From Heliocidaris tuberculata (Eukaryota; Echinodermata; Echinoidea; Camarodonta; Echinometridae): DNA of 64,000 nt. The position numbers and the translations under genes were made by a program. The stretch spans positions 31,600,126 to 31,664,125 of the forward strand of contig CM046849.1 in NCBI GenBank assembly GCA_025618425.1. Direction: 5' to 3'. Below the pieces are notes generated by a model. It was not told the DNA's origin, made no database searches, and saw nothing but the letters and a program-made list of their open reading frames with translations. Each line of letters opens with the position of its first letter. Positions within the stretch are counted from its first letter, which is position 1. Positions 13,984-28,900 of this stretch are shown in pieces.

Positions 13984-16900
13984 CTGTTTCTCTGTCCCCC
14001 ATGTCCCAATCTTTCTTCTTTTTTTTTGCCGTAGGGTGCTTTTGGGTTTGATTGGTTTGAAATTGTATCAAGTTCACACAATCGAGGACACCTCTCTGGA
14101 GAGTTACAATGAGTTACAAGAGAACCTCCATCTCACTGAATTCAGAATAATGGCAAACTGAAAATAGTCGAGATGTTGACAAGAAAGGCTACTGGATAAA
14201 TCAGATTGTCTATAAGCTCAGTATTATGTATATGTCTCCAAGTATAAGTGTGAGAAAACAAGGTTGAGAAATCTTGTAAAAAAGGGATAAATGCAATTGT
14301 GAAGTATAAATCCTGCCTTGTTTATGCACAGTTTACCGGTTTAGTGAGAGAGAGAAAAAATTCCAGTCATCTACAGCACATCATTGTGTTTCAATTATTA
14401 ATTATCTATTTTTCTTGCATCCTCCTATACTGGCTGTAAAATATATTATGATGTCTGTATTTCAAGATAATGGTGAGTTCTGGTCATATATTGAATTGTC
14501 AAATAAACTGTATCAAAGCAATTTGGAAAGGTTGATTGTATAGCACTTAATAACTGGTGTATGCTGTAAGGTTTGGAATCACCAAAATGATAAGAAGTTG
14601 ACTCAATCCTGCTGAGACTCACATGCACTGCACACAGAAACATGTATGTGGGACTACACACAAATGTTCGGCCTGAACATTTCAGCTGTTTCTTGTCATA
14701 TTTTGAATGTGAGGTCGTTATGAAGAGCCATTCTTTTCAGGGGACATTTCTACTATGATAATCTTCCAAACTAAGATAAAAAGAATGAAAAAGCTCACAA
14801 ATTATTTTTTATCTTTCCCAGAACTTAACCTCCTCTTTAAAGGGAAAGTTCACCCTGAAGATTACTTGAGTTTAAAAAATGTAGAAAAAATAAAGAAAAA
14901 TATTGGCGAAGGTTTGATGAAAATCGGTCAAATAATAAAAGAGTTATGAGTATTTAAAGTTTTGGATTCGTGACGTCACATGCGAGCAGCTGCCCATTGG
15001 TCATGTAATAAATATTCCATATATTCGCATTTTTTTTTACGTTCCACGATAAATTTATATTGTTTCTTTTCAGAATCTAGTATTGAATAACATTTCTGAC
15101 AATATATCAAATGCACAGACGAAAATATTCTAAATTTTCTGAGAAAACTGTATTTTATGGAATATTTATCACATTACATCATGGAGGAGCTGCTCGCATG
15201 TGACGTCACAAAATCAAAACTTCAAAAGTCCATAACTCCGTTATTCTTTAACGGATTTTGTCCAAACTTTCGCCAATATTTTTCTTTATTTTTTCTGCAT
15301 TTTTTAAACTCAAGTAATCTTCGGGGTGAACTTTCCCTTTAAGTATTAATTTATCATTGCCTCTTGTGCCTTAATAGTAAACATGATTAATTATTACTAT
15401 TATGAATGCCAAACATTATTATAATCAAAATCATAACTGCAATATCTTAACTTGAGAAATTACATACATGCACACTATTTCCATTAAGGAAATAAACCAG
15501 ACAAAAATATTAACCCCTACCATGCCGTGGGCGGCAAATCCTGCCTGAAAATTTAAGTGTTGAACATTTCATTTAAGCTCAGAATGGCTTGGAAATTCTT
15601 CCTCATACACAAACCTTTGTCTTCAATATAATTTTCATTCCTAAGTAATATATCTTTGCCCAATTTGCTCAAGAAAAAACTCATTGAAAGTTAATATTTA
15701 ACTGTTGAAAGTTCATTTTTGAGCAATTGTCAAAAATCTGGTGGCATGGAAAGGGTTAAAACGATTATTTTGGAAAAATAAGACATGAAGATAAAACCCA
15801 AGACATTCTCTTCTGAAGCATAATCTAAAATGTATCTTGGATTAACAACAAGCCATCTCTGGCATTCAGAGGCTGTGTCTCCATGGCGCATCATCCATTA
15901 ACCACAAGATAATATTCACAGCGTCGTTCCACTGATCAGCATCATTACAAAGATACCCATCCAAGAAATCTAAGATTCATCTTCAATGAGATTGTGGAAA
16001 TTCGAACTTGAGCGGTGATATCTCTAAATGCTAAGAGGCGTATTATTAATATATTCAAGTCAATCTGGCTCGGGTAAATGTCTCTTTGCTACTGTACCTA
16101 TCAGTATTCATTAAGGGAGCTCCTCGCTGCCCACATCTTTATATTTTGGAATAAACAGGGCTTGTTTGCACTGACATAGCCCTAAACTTGTAGTATTTTT
16201 ATCAGTGTTGTTCACAAACAGAAATGCACCTTCAACTATTGATGTATTAACAATCTAATATGCTGTTTGTTGAGAGACACAAGGGTGTTGCTAATCATAG
16301 AATTTTAGATAGTGTTAACAGCTTTGTGGCACTCACTAGACAGTTATTTGAAAGTAAAAGTTGACCTACATTTGTAAATATTGCACATATTGAATTGTCT
16401 CTATATCCTCCTACTGTTTAGTATGTTACTATTTTCACTCTGATTAGTATTTTGTCTATTATATCACTGATACATTTAAATGTCAACATACGAATGGACT
16501 GATAGTTGATAGTCTACATTTTACACACTGCAGTGAATAAAGCTATTGAGGTTACTGATTTCACAAGCAACTGCCACATTTTAGATCAATTTCAACTATA
16601 TTTTCAAAATCTTATTAAAAGATACCCCTGCTGTACTAACACCTCTTGCTCCACAAAAAGTTTCTCATTGATCCTTCTTCTCTTTCTTTCACCTTTAATG
16701 TTCCTCACCTAATTATTCACAGAGAACTTAACAAGAAGCTACCGTAGCTACATACATATCATTGAAATTATGTCGCGCCTCCCAAGGGAACATTAGAAGC
16801 AATGACTGCATTACTCCAACCTGAATCATCACTAAGGAAGGCGACAAAGTCCTCTCGATTATTTCCACTCCAGCCATCAAATTTTTGCTCCGGCTGTGAC

Positions 16901-19900
16901 CCCCGCATCTTTGGAGCTAATTCGGCCTGAGGGTACGCGTGGCTTGTTTGCTCTCTCACGCGGACGGGAAATGATTTGGCGCAAACAAAAATGTGTCACG
17001 CCCCCTTGTCTTCCATTCCACTTGGATGTTTCATTCTTAATCATCCAATGTTCGAAGCTCTTGAAATCTCATCTTCATTTGTAATGTTAATAATATATAC
17101 CCTCTCAGGGGGCCGGTTACAATGGATGCAGAAAGTCAACAGTTGATGCTTGGTAATTGTTATTGTGTATTACTTGAAACAATTACAGGCTCGCATGAGT
17201 GAACCTGCTCAGTCAAGACAATATCGTACATGTATATCAAACATATAGACTTTTCCATTATGAATAGCCAGCCCTTTAGAATCAATATTCCGGTTGCATT
17301 TCATTATTTATTCATATTCTCTCTTCAATATAAATACACAAATTCCTCTCGAAACTTGGCATTACTACCAATATCCCCACCCCTTTTTTCCTCCTTCACC
17401 ATCCCTCCTCCCCCCCTCCCCCCTCCATCTCTAGCTCATTTTCTTCCACTAGAGCTGGAAATTCAAGCACTCCTGCCATTATCCCTGCCTGCTCCGTCCC
17501 CAAACTCTCTCCCTCCAATCCTTCTCCGTCTTCTCTTTTCCCTCCATTCCTTTCCTAATGTCACTCTCTCTTTCTTTTATTTTCCTCCTCTCTCTAGAGT
17601 TTGAAGCACTCTCTGCCAATACCCCTTCATCCTAAATTTTAAAATACTCCCTTCTGTTCCCTCTTCAACCTTCTCTCTTCCTCCCTCTCTCCAGCTTTAA
17701 TATTTTTTCTCCCTCTCTAGAGATCGAAGCGCTCCCGCCAATATGCCAAAATCCAATATGTTCAGTCTCACCTTCACAACATACTATGTATCTTCCCTCA
17801 GGGTTAAATGAAATGTGAAATGAAATAATCTGAAATCCCCCCACACCCTAGACAACGGGCGCTTTCTTAGACCGGTAAAATCCCGTCACAACCTTAAGAT
17901 TTCCATACCAGACATGCATCCTTGAGAAAGAATTTACATAATTATGCACTTCTCCTGTCTTTTTTTCCCCCCTCAAGTCTTTGAATTACTGTAGACTTGT
18001 TTAAAGATAAAGTTGAGTTCTCGTCATGAGAATTACAATGTGTAAGAAACTGTCTCAAAACAATTGGAGAAGGATAATCACGTCTACATAAGCATTGGTG
18101 TATACTGCGAGGTTTTGGAATCATCAAAATAATAAGAAATTGACACAATCTCGCTGAAAAGCACAAGCTCCGCACACAGAAACGGGTATATGGGACTGCA
18201 CACACATGTGGCATGAGTGTAAGGCTCAAAAACTTCAGCTATTTCTTTTCTTGTCATATTTCGAATGTGAGGGCATTTGAAGAGCAATCCTTTTCAGGGG
18301 ACATTTCTACTATGATGTTCTTCCAAACTGACAAAAAAGGAATGAGAAAGCTCACAAATTATTTTTCACCTTTCCCTGAACTCCACCTTCCCTTTAAACG
18401 TAGGTGTATAACAAGACAGCTAAGAAACATGAACATATTTTTCCAAACAAAAAGGTAGGGTTTTTTTAAAGCACTAATATTCAAACATCTAGGGAGAGCA
18501 TTAATAAGGGCATTACCTAAGCATTTTATGGAGTTAAAACCCATTTGGCTCCAGCTCTTAGCAGACAGTACGATATCATAAAAGATATATATATATATAG
18601 TTATTACATTTCTGATGAATATCTAAAAATATCTATAATATATAAGCCTACTCATTTGGCCATCATATGACAATTGCTGTAACATGATGCAGCATTTTCT
18701 CTGTGAAACGTCAAAAATTTTGTCTGTTTTCAAAAATATTTTATATTTCAAGAATTCATTTGTTACAAGTTTCTATGAAAACATTACGTGGATATTCTCT
18801 AAAGGAAAGAAAGGGTATGAACTTATATAAAAAAGAAGAGATTCTTATGAATGGAGGTTATATATAACAAGGAATAAAATAAAAATAGAACCACACAATA
18901 GCAAAAGATTCATAGGTTTTTTTTTCTACTATGAAAATGAGCGTATTACCGTATGAGTGAGTAATATCAATACCTATAATGCCACAATTGCACACACATC
19001 AAATGTATCGACATGAAAACTATTCATAGAAATGTTTAATGAATTTGAATGATGTAATGTTTACTCTAAATTGCTGCCTGTAAGTATGACAAGCTTTATG
19101 CAGCAAACTTTTCTTTTAAATTCATACTTTCACAAACACATGCAGAAAAGCCTATAACAAGGATGTGAGAAACATCAAATAGTAGGCCTAATGGGGGAAA
19201 AAACAAACTGTAGAAGCATCATGCTGATCACCGATGGGCCAAATGAAGATTATGATAAACGTAAACATACAGAACAAATATTACAGGTGGCCTACTGGTA
19301 CAAGGATCATAGTGTACATATAGAAGACAAGTCATATGGAAGGTTGAAAGTCATTTGGCTTTTCAATGAGGAAGTTTGAACTTGGCAAATTATAAAATTG
19401 TTATTCATTAAAATTGACACGTCATAGTGGCGATTGCAGTATTTTGATAACCACAGTTAGAAATCAACTTTATTCACACTAAAATATTGAGTCAAAATCA
19501 TTTCCCTGATCTATTACTGGTTTCAAGTTGTTACACACAAACAAAACAGGATGATATTTAAATGATGATTTTAGCACGTTTAGGATGAATATAAGCTGGG
19601 TGCTCATAGATTCCCCAAATATTTCAAAACGTTAAAAGGGGTCTGGTGTGCAGTAGATGGGACTCCCAAATTTCACTCCAGACCCCTAGAGAAAAAAGAT
19701 AGTATGGAGACCCTGCTTGGACTTGCCCACTAAAGCAACTGCATCTCTACATGTAGATAGAATGTTTGACTAAATGATGACAGCACATGCCTAAAACTAT
19801 CAAAAGAAAACAGATTGACACCCCCCCCCGAATAAACCCCTCTTAAGAGTGAAAACCAGTGCTCAGGATGGGTTATCCAGTTCTAGACAACAACAAGCAT

Positions 19901-22900
19901 TCGCTGCACAAGGACCCCCTGAATCCTAACTCTGGACCCCCCAATTTTCAAAATATTAACAGGGGACCCATGCATACAGATCCAAAAAGTTTGATCTGGG
20001 CCCCGTTTCATAAAACTTGTTACCAATAACAAGTTACAATAACAGTTATAAGCTACTGATATACTTGCATCTGATTGGCTGAGAGCACATTTGTCATAAA
20101 AAAGGGGCAGTGTTATTGATAACAGGTTTCATGAAAAAGGGCCCTGGAGCCCCTGAAAAAAAAGTTAGTGTGTATACATCTATATATAGCCCTGGGTTAT
20201 CTTTGGTGTTATGTACCTTCACAAATTTTCTAATATCTTAGATCAATTCAGGAATTTCGATGAAGAAAAAACCCCCAAATAATACAAATTAAAAACTAAC
20301 AATTGATGATCAATGTATGATGAAAGCCAGGTCATATCTAGTTCATATGACCAAAAATGTGATATCAAAGCTCTTTTGTTATAAATTTCAAAGTGAACAT
20401 TTTTTTTTTGGTAGTAACACCGGAAACCAGTCATGATCAGAGCATCCTAAATCTTGAACTAAATTTGTCAGATTGTGTCAGGATAGTGAGGGTGGAATGG
20501 TGATCAACTATTTCCTGGAATTGTTATGACACCAGGTAATTAGACTAATAGCAGACACCACGGAGGTAAACAGTGTCGGAGCAGAAAAATGGGGGAAGCC
20601 TTTAATTTGCAATTTCATTGTTGTGAGAACAGGGAGAAATCAGGTACCTACAATTAGTTTACAACATCAGTCCCTATAACAAGTCTTTCGTTTGAACCAC
20701 TTTGTTTTTGAATCATTAAAAAAAAAAAAAAAAAAGTAACAACATAGAAATATTTCATGGTTCATAGGAGCACTAAAAAAAAAAAAAAAAAAAACTTCTT
20801 AGAAAAGTAAGGTCAGGTTAAAAACCCAACAGATTTGTCATATTCACTGGACAATTACATGTAAGTCAAAACAATGTGACCATTCGTTAGAGAGGGTTAA
20901 GAAATAAGGAAGGCACTATACAGCAGTAAAGCCAGAATAAGGGCAGTCAAATCAAAACTTGAAATGTCAGCTTGCCAAGATCAGTTTGCGTGAAATGGGT
21001 GCTGTGGCTAACAACTAATTATCTTTTTTATATCCATTATTCATTTGTTTTATTCATTTCATACTATATTGTTGAACTGTTAAAACCACTTTACCAAGGT
21101 AGCCTGCAGAGTGTGGGTGTGAATCAAGCAACACTTCTCAAAACATTATAGAAGTCAGGAAATATTCTCCTTTTTCAAACCAGAAGTTTTTTGTTTCTTT
21201 TAAGACAAATGTTTCAAACAGCTGAAAACCTCATTTCCTCAAAACATATTTTCATCAGTTCAAAATAATAAAGGAAGAGGCTGTAACTTGGAAGAACAAG
21301 AAAATTATCAACCAATTTCTTATCTTGACACAACTTTCACCCCATGTGTGTTTTTATTAATGATCCTGATGCTGTAATAATGAACAATTTATCACAGTAT
21401 TAAAAAAAAGTTTAAAGAGAACATTTCATAGTTTGACATTGTAGTGTCGACTTCTTTATAAAAAGGTCTGACTGACGAGACTAAAGGACAATTGAGGATC
21501 ACCAATCAATGGGGTTCAATTATACTAACAGGACATACTCATGGTTATTTTGACCTAACTCACAAGCCCTGTGCCAGCAATCCAACTATAAAAGCTGACG
21601 AAAAATCTTTTTCCAGCTCAGTTACACTGTTTGGATCTATCAGGAAGACTGTTACTGTCGCTTTCAAAATTAAACTTTGGCACTGATTTGTGCACCTTTT
21701 CAATTGGACATTATGATGAAGTTTGTTCGAGGAAGAGCAAGTTACCATGATGAAATCTTCAACCTGTGGCAAGTGTATCTCATTTTAAAATCTCACTGTA
21801 CTTAATGCGTGTGCATGAATAATGAATGTAGTACATGTAATTAACCCTTTCAAGACAATTGACCACATTTTGTGGTTTGGCTCAATAACTTTTGATTCAG
21901 AGCTCTAAAAAATATACCTGATACATGAGTAGAAAGAGCAAAATTTTCTACACATACTATGTCCATTTTTATTGCATGACCATATTGCGTTTGATGCCAG
22001 GAATTTTAAAAACGAGAATTAACTTTGAGATCCTTAAATTGGCAACACATTGAGAGGTTCAAAATCATTTTTTTTCATCAAAATTGGCAATTTTTAAAAC
22101 TTTACGGCAAATTCCTAACCATGTATATTTTTTTCAAAGACATTACAAGTTATTCGAACTATGTAGCACTAAAATAAAATATTATTGTTGCCAATTTGAA
22201 GAACAAAATGTGATCAATTTAACCCTTAAATAATTCCTGTCCTGAAAGGGTTAATAAAGAATTCTCTTTCAAATACTGTACATTGTAACAAACAAAGAGA
22301 AATAATGCTAATAAGAAGAACTGTTCATGCAGATGTTGCAAGTAAGTGATCAAAGAGCTTTACAGTGTATGATTATCTTTGTTATGGAGTTCCACACCAA
22401 GGGGAACATTTCAGCCAGCTAGGGACCATTATACATTGTGTAAATCAAACTCCAATGATATTGACATCCTACCTAGTACCCACTCCACACCTGGGTGGAG
22501 AGAAGCAATGTAGATAAAATGCCTTGTTTTTAAGGACATGAGTGCTGTGCCTGGAATCAAAGCAATGAGCAAGAAACTTCCATAGTACCATGTGAATGTG
22601 ATCCATCACAAAGTTATGCTGCTTTCAAAACAGCTTAAAGGCATTGATTAACTTTGCCCAGGATTGAAAAAAAAAAATCACTGTTCCAGCTAATGCAGTA
22701 ATCATAATTGCAAACCTTTAGCTCAGACGGGAATCGCCTGAGTTTTATAAGCTGATCGGTCGTTTATATATCAAGATATTTATGATTGAACATTGATGTC
22801 GGGATAGAGTACCACCGAACCCTGAAGAACTTTTACGGTTGGCATACCTCGCTCTATCACAGAATACCGTACGGGCTGGAAACCCGCTCTGAAATCGCCA

Positions 22901-25900
22901 AGCGCCGGTGCTTGGTTTTTGTGACTGCAGCGCAGCGAAGAAGCCGAGCGACTTGCGCTAGCGATTGATCGCGATTTTCTCTTTTTTAGGATAGTAAACG
23001 GGTTCCATTTTCTCTCATACTTTCACATATCCTCAATTATATATGTAGTTAGAGGACTGCACACAATTCACTGGCATTTGAGCTGATTTTACAATTTTTC
23101 ACAAAGTTAATCAATCACTTTAATATATGAAAAAAGGGGAATAAAGGGGAAAAAAGAATGAACTTACAGCTCAATTGATCCACCGTTTATGGATTACATT
23201 GTAAGCACTCTTCAGAGGAAGTCAATACAAAAGAAAGTCAGACAAGATGACATCATGACACAAAAGATATTTAAAGTATATTCTGCATGTCTGTTTCCCT
23301 GCTGCATTATAAAGTAAATAGTGTCTTTTGATTGCTTTGTTTCCTCAAATCCCCTCCAAAATCACTTGAAATGAAAGCGAAAGAGCAATCCCTGCATCGA
23401 CTACTTGATTACAATGACCTTAATCAGTTCCCACTTCAATATGATCCACTACATGTATCCTATTCATCCTGTAGAACTTATGCATTATTCGTATTGTCAT
23501 TTACTTTGTAAAACCTTAACCACAATTCCTTTCTTGCATGCCGTCATAATTGAAGAACTTGAGATATTGCTGAGATATCATTGAGCAACTGAGAGGAGTC
23601 ATTTTACCTGACTGCAAAGAAAGCACAAAGTGGAAAGTCAACCTGTGAACTTATGGTTTCAAAGGAGAATAAAACTCAAAACTTGTATGCACTTCAACAG
23701 AAGCAGAACAAAATTAGATTCAGAAGCATATCACTGAAAGTTTGAGGAAAAAAGGGATCAAGAATAAGAAAGTTATGAAGATTTTAAAAACCTAAAATCG
23801 CTTAATGAAATTGGCAACATACTCATTATGCTAATGAGCTGCTATGACGTTTTTGTGCTCTCTCTTCATAGGTAATATATAAGAAAATTATCAAATTTCA
23901 GCTTTTAAACAAAGAAAACTGAATTATCAACATTGTGCTTGAAATATATTGTGAGGAATACATTTATGAACACCACCTATAATACAGAAATCAAATTTTC
24001 TGAGATATATGCAAGAAAAGTGGATTTTTACAACATTATTTGTATAAGGCAGTTGGAAAGTATACAAGTTGTAGCACATTTATATCACAACATCTCATTA
24101 GCATAATGAGGACATTGCCAATTTCAGATCTCCATTCATTTAGCAATTTTAGGATTTCAAATATTCATAACTTTTTTACTAGTCGTCTGTTTTTCCTCAA
24201 CCTTTCACTGATATGCTTCTTTGATTTTTCTACTTCTATTAAAATGCATTTATATGGGGGGGGGGGGTGGGTTCATTCTCCTTTAAAGTAGATATTCAAA
24301 GCAAATCACAAATATGCTCAATAATGTATCTCTAGAAACTAGAAAGCTTGCAGATGGTAATCGTATAAGTTTTACGTTAACTGCGTGTTTGATGATTAAA
24401 AAATAACACAAATAAAAACACTTCTCAGCATCTGGGATATCCGAGCGATTCGCCAGAAATATACCGATGTTTTCGTGACGTCACATCAGGTGCCAATCCT
24501 GCCTAAGCAGACGACGTCCTATATCAAGTGAACGTAACTGCAATGCAATTATTTTTAAATTATAAAGAGTTTGGTTTGTTTCACCATGACCGTATTTTAC
24601 ATTCTAAAAGGGAAGTGAAACCGTTTCTAGTAACTAAAATCTTTTGTTTGTAAAAAGTCATAAGGGTCAATGATCAATCAAAGAAATCACACTTTCGAAT
24701 TGTAAAGCCCGCTGAATTATAGCATGGATGGTATTCGTTCCCTCTTGAAACGCCGACATGCCGCGGTGCATGCAGCTGAAAATACAATGGCATCTTTTTT
24801 TGTTTACAAGCGATTGATTCCTTTATTTTTTTAACGCTGCATTTTTCATCAAAATAATACCATGCAGGAAATTTAGAGTGAGGCAACAAATAAGCATTTA
24901 TACTGACGCTAGTGAAGTAAGAGAAATAAGTGAAGATGAGATGACAAAACAGGCACTGAAAATGTATAAGATGTTATGGGGCATCGTCTGCTTAGGAAGG
25001 ATTGCTCCCCGGTATGACGTCACATATCTCAGCAGCGTTCAAAGAGCTCTATAGGTGCTATAGCGGGGCTGTGTTATATCATTTTATAATTGATAATAAT
25101 CATTACTTCAAATGTTTCCAAGCATTGAATTTTGATAACCTTGTTCAATCTAAGCTTCACCTATGCAATAATAAAAATTAAATCAATATTCAAAATCAAT
25201 GAAATTCTACTTCAAGTTCTATTCAAGGGACTTTGTTTTGAGACTAGGACTGATTACAATTAAGATCACTCCTCTACCATTGAGCATGCAATCATGCCTC
25301 CTTTGTCACCAATCATGTACACTTTGACATTCCCCAGCAATTTCGAAGAGCTCATTCTCACTGAGAATCTCAGGAAGATATAAAACACTACCTGAGATGA
25401 ATGAACTTTTGATTTACATTTTGTTGATATTAATGTAGGCCGAAGTAAACTTCAAACCTTGGTTTAAAACCCTTCCCCCCCCCCCATAAATGTGGGCCTT
25501 CGTATTAGATCGTGCAAGCATGCCTTTGCAGTCTTTAACTGCACGTAAGAGATGTAACCAAACACCAGTACTCATTCATAGCCTGCATTGCTTGAATTCT
25601 TTGAGCAGACCAAAATAAAATATTTTCCATAGATTTCACTTTCGGAAAAAGATCAGATTTTAAATTACTGAAATTGATTCAAAGAATACTTTAACTGATC
25701 TTTTGTTAAGAAAAAAAAGAAAGAAATGGAAATATCTATACCTTAGATTAACTTTTTACTAGCTTTGGTCGACCAATGGAACAATCAGGGGACTGCCACA
25801 GTGCCACAGTTGACTTTTGGCACACTTACATGCAGTGTTCATGTGTAATAATATACTTCAAACAATATGGCAGTCCAGGGTTTCAATCCATGGCAAATAG

Positions 25901-28900
25901 AGAGTTAAATTCTGAATGAAAGATCTGTATGAGGGCCATTTACACTTTCTGTTAACATATGTTATACATCTAAAATTCTAAATTGTGAACAGGCACACAA
26001 ATGGTGAGCCTCGAGTTGCAATTCAAATCAAATTTTGTCCCTGTGTGCGAATGCTCAGGACAATAGGAATTTTAAGGACACACAGGTTCAATGTTCAGTC
26101 CTAACATCATTAAACTGTAAAGTCATGCATCACATGAAACTGATAGGCATTGCAAAAGACAAATAGGCACTAGGTACATACCAGGTCTTTTTGTATAAAA
26201 TGATATCATTGAACGGTGAACAGGATGTCGGCATCACTGGCGGATCTCAAGGAGTTTCCTACATGTACATGGGAACTCCTACGACTAATGTATTCTGACT
26301 AACATGTGAGCACTTTAAATAAATAAACACTTCACATAAGTAGGTAGACTACTTACACTTGCACAGTCAACGGAAGAGAAAGAGCAGCCCACACTGATGG
26401 GTATCATGTTGTACATTTGGTTTTTAATTTAATCGTTGTGTAAAACATCCTATGCCAAATGGGTTTGAATTCACTACATTCATTCCACATTGATTGTGAA
26501 CCAGCCGTTGCATTTTGAAGAGAAGAAACAAGAGCATGTACAAATACATGTAAATGATTCAAAATCAGAGCTTGATTGAGTAGGCCCTTTTTTAATTGTG
26601 GAAGTTGATCAAGTTTGATCAGATAATGAATGTCATCGTCATTGCAACTTGATATGCATGTAAGAAACAGGCAATTAACAGCTGTATACATGTACAAGAC
26701 TGATTGGAAGACAAGCACTATGTCCAGATGAATCACGACTCTTTAACCCTTTCAAGACAATTGACCACATTTTGTGGTTTGGCTTAATAAGTTTTGATTC
26801 AGAGCTCTAAAAAATATACCAGATGCACGAGTAGAAAGAGCAAAAATCTCTGCACATATTACGTTAATTTTTGTTAGATGACCATATTGCGTTTGATGCC
26901 AGGAATTTCAAAAATGAGAATAAACTTTAAAATCCTTAAAATGGCAACACACTGAGAGGTTCAAAATCATTGTTTTTAATCAAAATTGGCAATGTTTTAA
27001 CTATTTGACAAAATACCTAACCATGTATATTGTTTTCAAAGACATTACACCCTATTTGAACCATGTAGCACTGACATAGAAATATTATTGTTGCCAATTT
27101 GAAGCACAAAATGTGATCAATTTAGCACTTAAATAATTCCTGTCCTGAAAGGGTTAAAAGACATATATGTAGCAAATGTGTATACTTTCATGATTCTTCT
27201 TCAGTATTCATTCAGCATTATGCAGAAATCCTGATTCATGGTATATGTTTGCATGCATTCTTCTAGACCAGTTTATGGTCGTTTCAATATTTTACCTTTT
27301 TTCGAATGCATGCGTGTGTGCGTGCGCGCTGATCCGCACATCCCCATGAATTCACTCTTCCCCACAAATTCACCCTCCCCAGGCTCTATGCTCTATGGCC
27401 CGAATTCACAAAGGTGGTAATAGATTTGTACCATGGTTTATGCAGATTTTGTGGTATAAGTGCGCTTGATTTCGCGCGTACACATGTAGAAAGATCCAAT
27501 AATGAACGCGCGTGATTAGCAAAGCGCGCAAATTTTACGCTAGTTGCCATGGTTTAGACCATGGTTCATGTAAATTTACGCACAGTTTATTTGAATTAAT
27601 TTACATAAACCATGGTCTAAACCATGGCAACTAGCGTAAAATTTGTGCACTTTGCTAATCACGCGGGTTCATTATTGGATCTTTCTAAGTGTACGCGCGA
27701 AATCAAGCGCACTTATACCACAAAATCTGCATAAACCATGGTACAAAACTATTACCACCTTTGTGAATTCGGGCCTATATGGCTGAAATGTGTGAGCGGT
27801 CCGCACGTACATATGATACATGGCCAGGGATAGAAAGAAGTCCAGGCAGTGGACTAGCATTCTTCCTATACATGTACAGACAATCTTGACAAATAACTTC
27901 CCCTTTCCTTGAAATACAGAATGCCTTTTCTCCTCCAAAGGAACAAGGAAATGCGGTGAATGGAAATATAATATTTCTGTAGTTACCATGAGAGGAACAG
28001 GACACAAAACATCCTGAGAATGAGGACATTACATGCTGCAGTTGGTAGCTGTCTAGCTGATGAGGAAATGAAATGATGGGGGTGGGGGGATATGACCCAT
28101 CCAACAGACAACATCAACAGAGCATATGCCTTGCTGTGGTAATGGTTGTAGGAAGGGGGGCGGGGAACACAATTCTATGGGGGCACATGGATATTGAGCA
28201 TATTGAAGTTAACAGCTAGCCTAAAATGTTCACTGTTCCGTGATATCTTTAAAACAAACTTGCTGTGGCGAAGGAAACTGCTTTGTTACATTGAAACCTT
28301 GCTACATATTCATCAGGGCTAAAAATAAACCTGTATCATACAAAGAAGTGAGACTGGTCTAATTACCTTGTTACAATGAGAGTCTGATATAACAGTGACC
28401 CCGTTCTCATTACAAAATTGGAAAATGGATTTCGCTATTGTGGGGCGACCCATGGTTCGCTCCAGGGAGATCCACTGGCACGCAGTGGGTTCACACCTGC
28501 AGAGGTTAGCGCGATCTATCTTGGCATTCTCTGCACAGGAGAATGCAAATTGGCGCACTCTAGATCGCGCTATTTCTCATGAAGCAACCCCTAGAGGTGG
28601 TCTAGTGGTCAGGTATTTTGCATGGCTGTGGACCTCAATGGATCTCACTGAAACGATGTCGCCGCGTTTTCACCTTAGAGATGGCACGATCTAGCACGCG
28701 CTGGAGCGCGCTATCTCAGTAATGAGAACAGGGTCAGTGTTCTGTTATAATGAGGTATCACTGTATATATTTCATACTGGTACCATATGTAGTTAACATG
28801 GCAAGGGAAACTGGGGGAGGGAAACAGTGAGGGGTGAGGATCCTACCCTGTATACAATTAAAACTGACCTTTAACCTTTCATTTTTCTCTCATCTCACAG

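Noticed and set aside
13278..14081. Several 70-130-codon frames rich in Ser/Leu or Arg/Glu
   Set aside because: Products of the pyrimidine minisatellite; the same residues repeat in both strands' frames.
28395..28694. 99-codon open frame on the plus strand
   Set aside because: It lies almost entirely inside a MITE with inverted ends and a target duplication.
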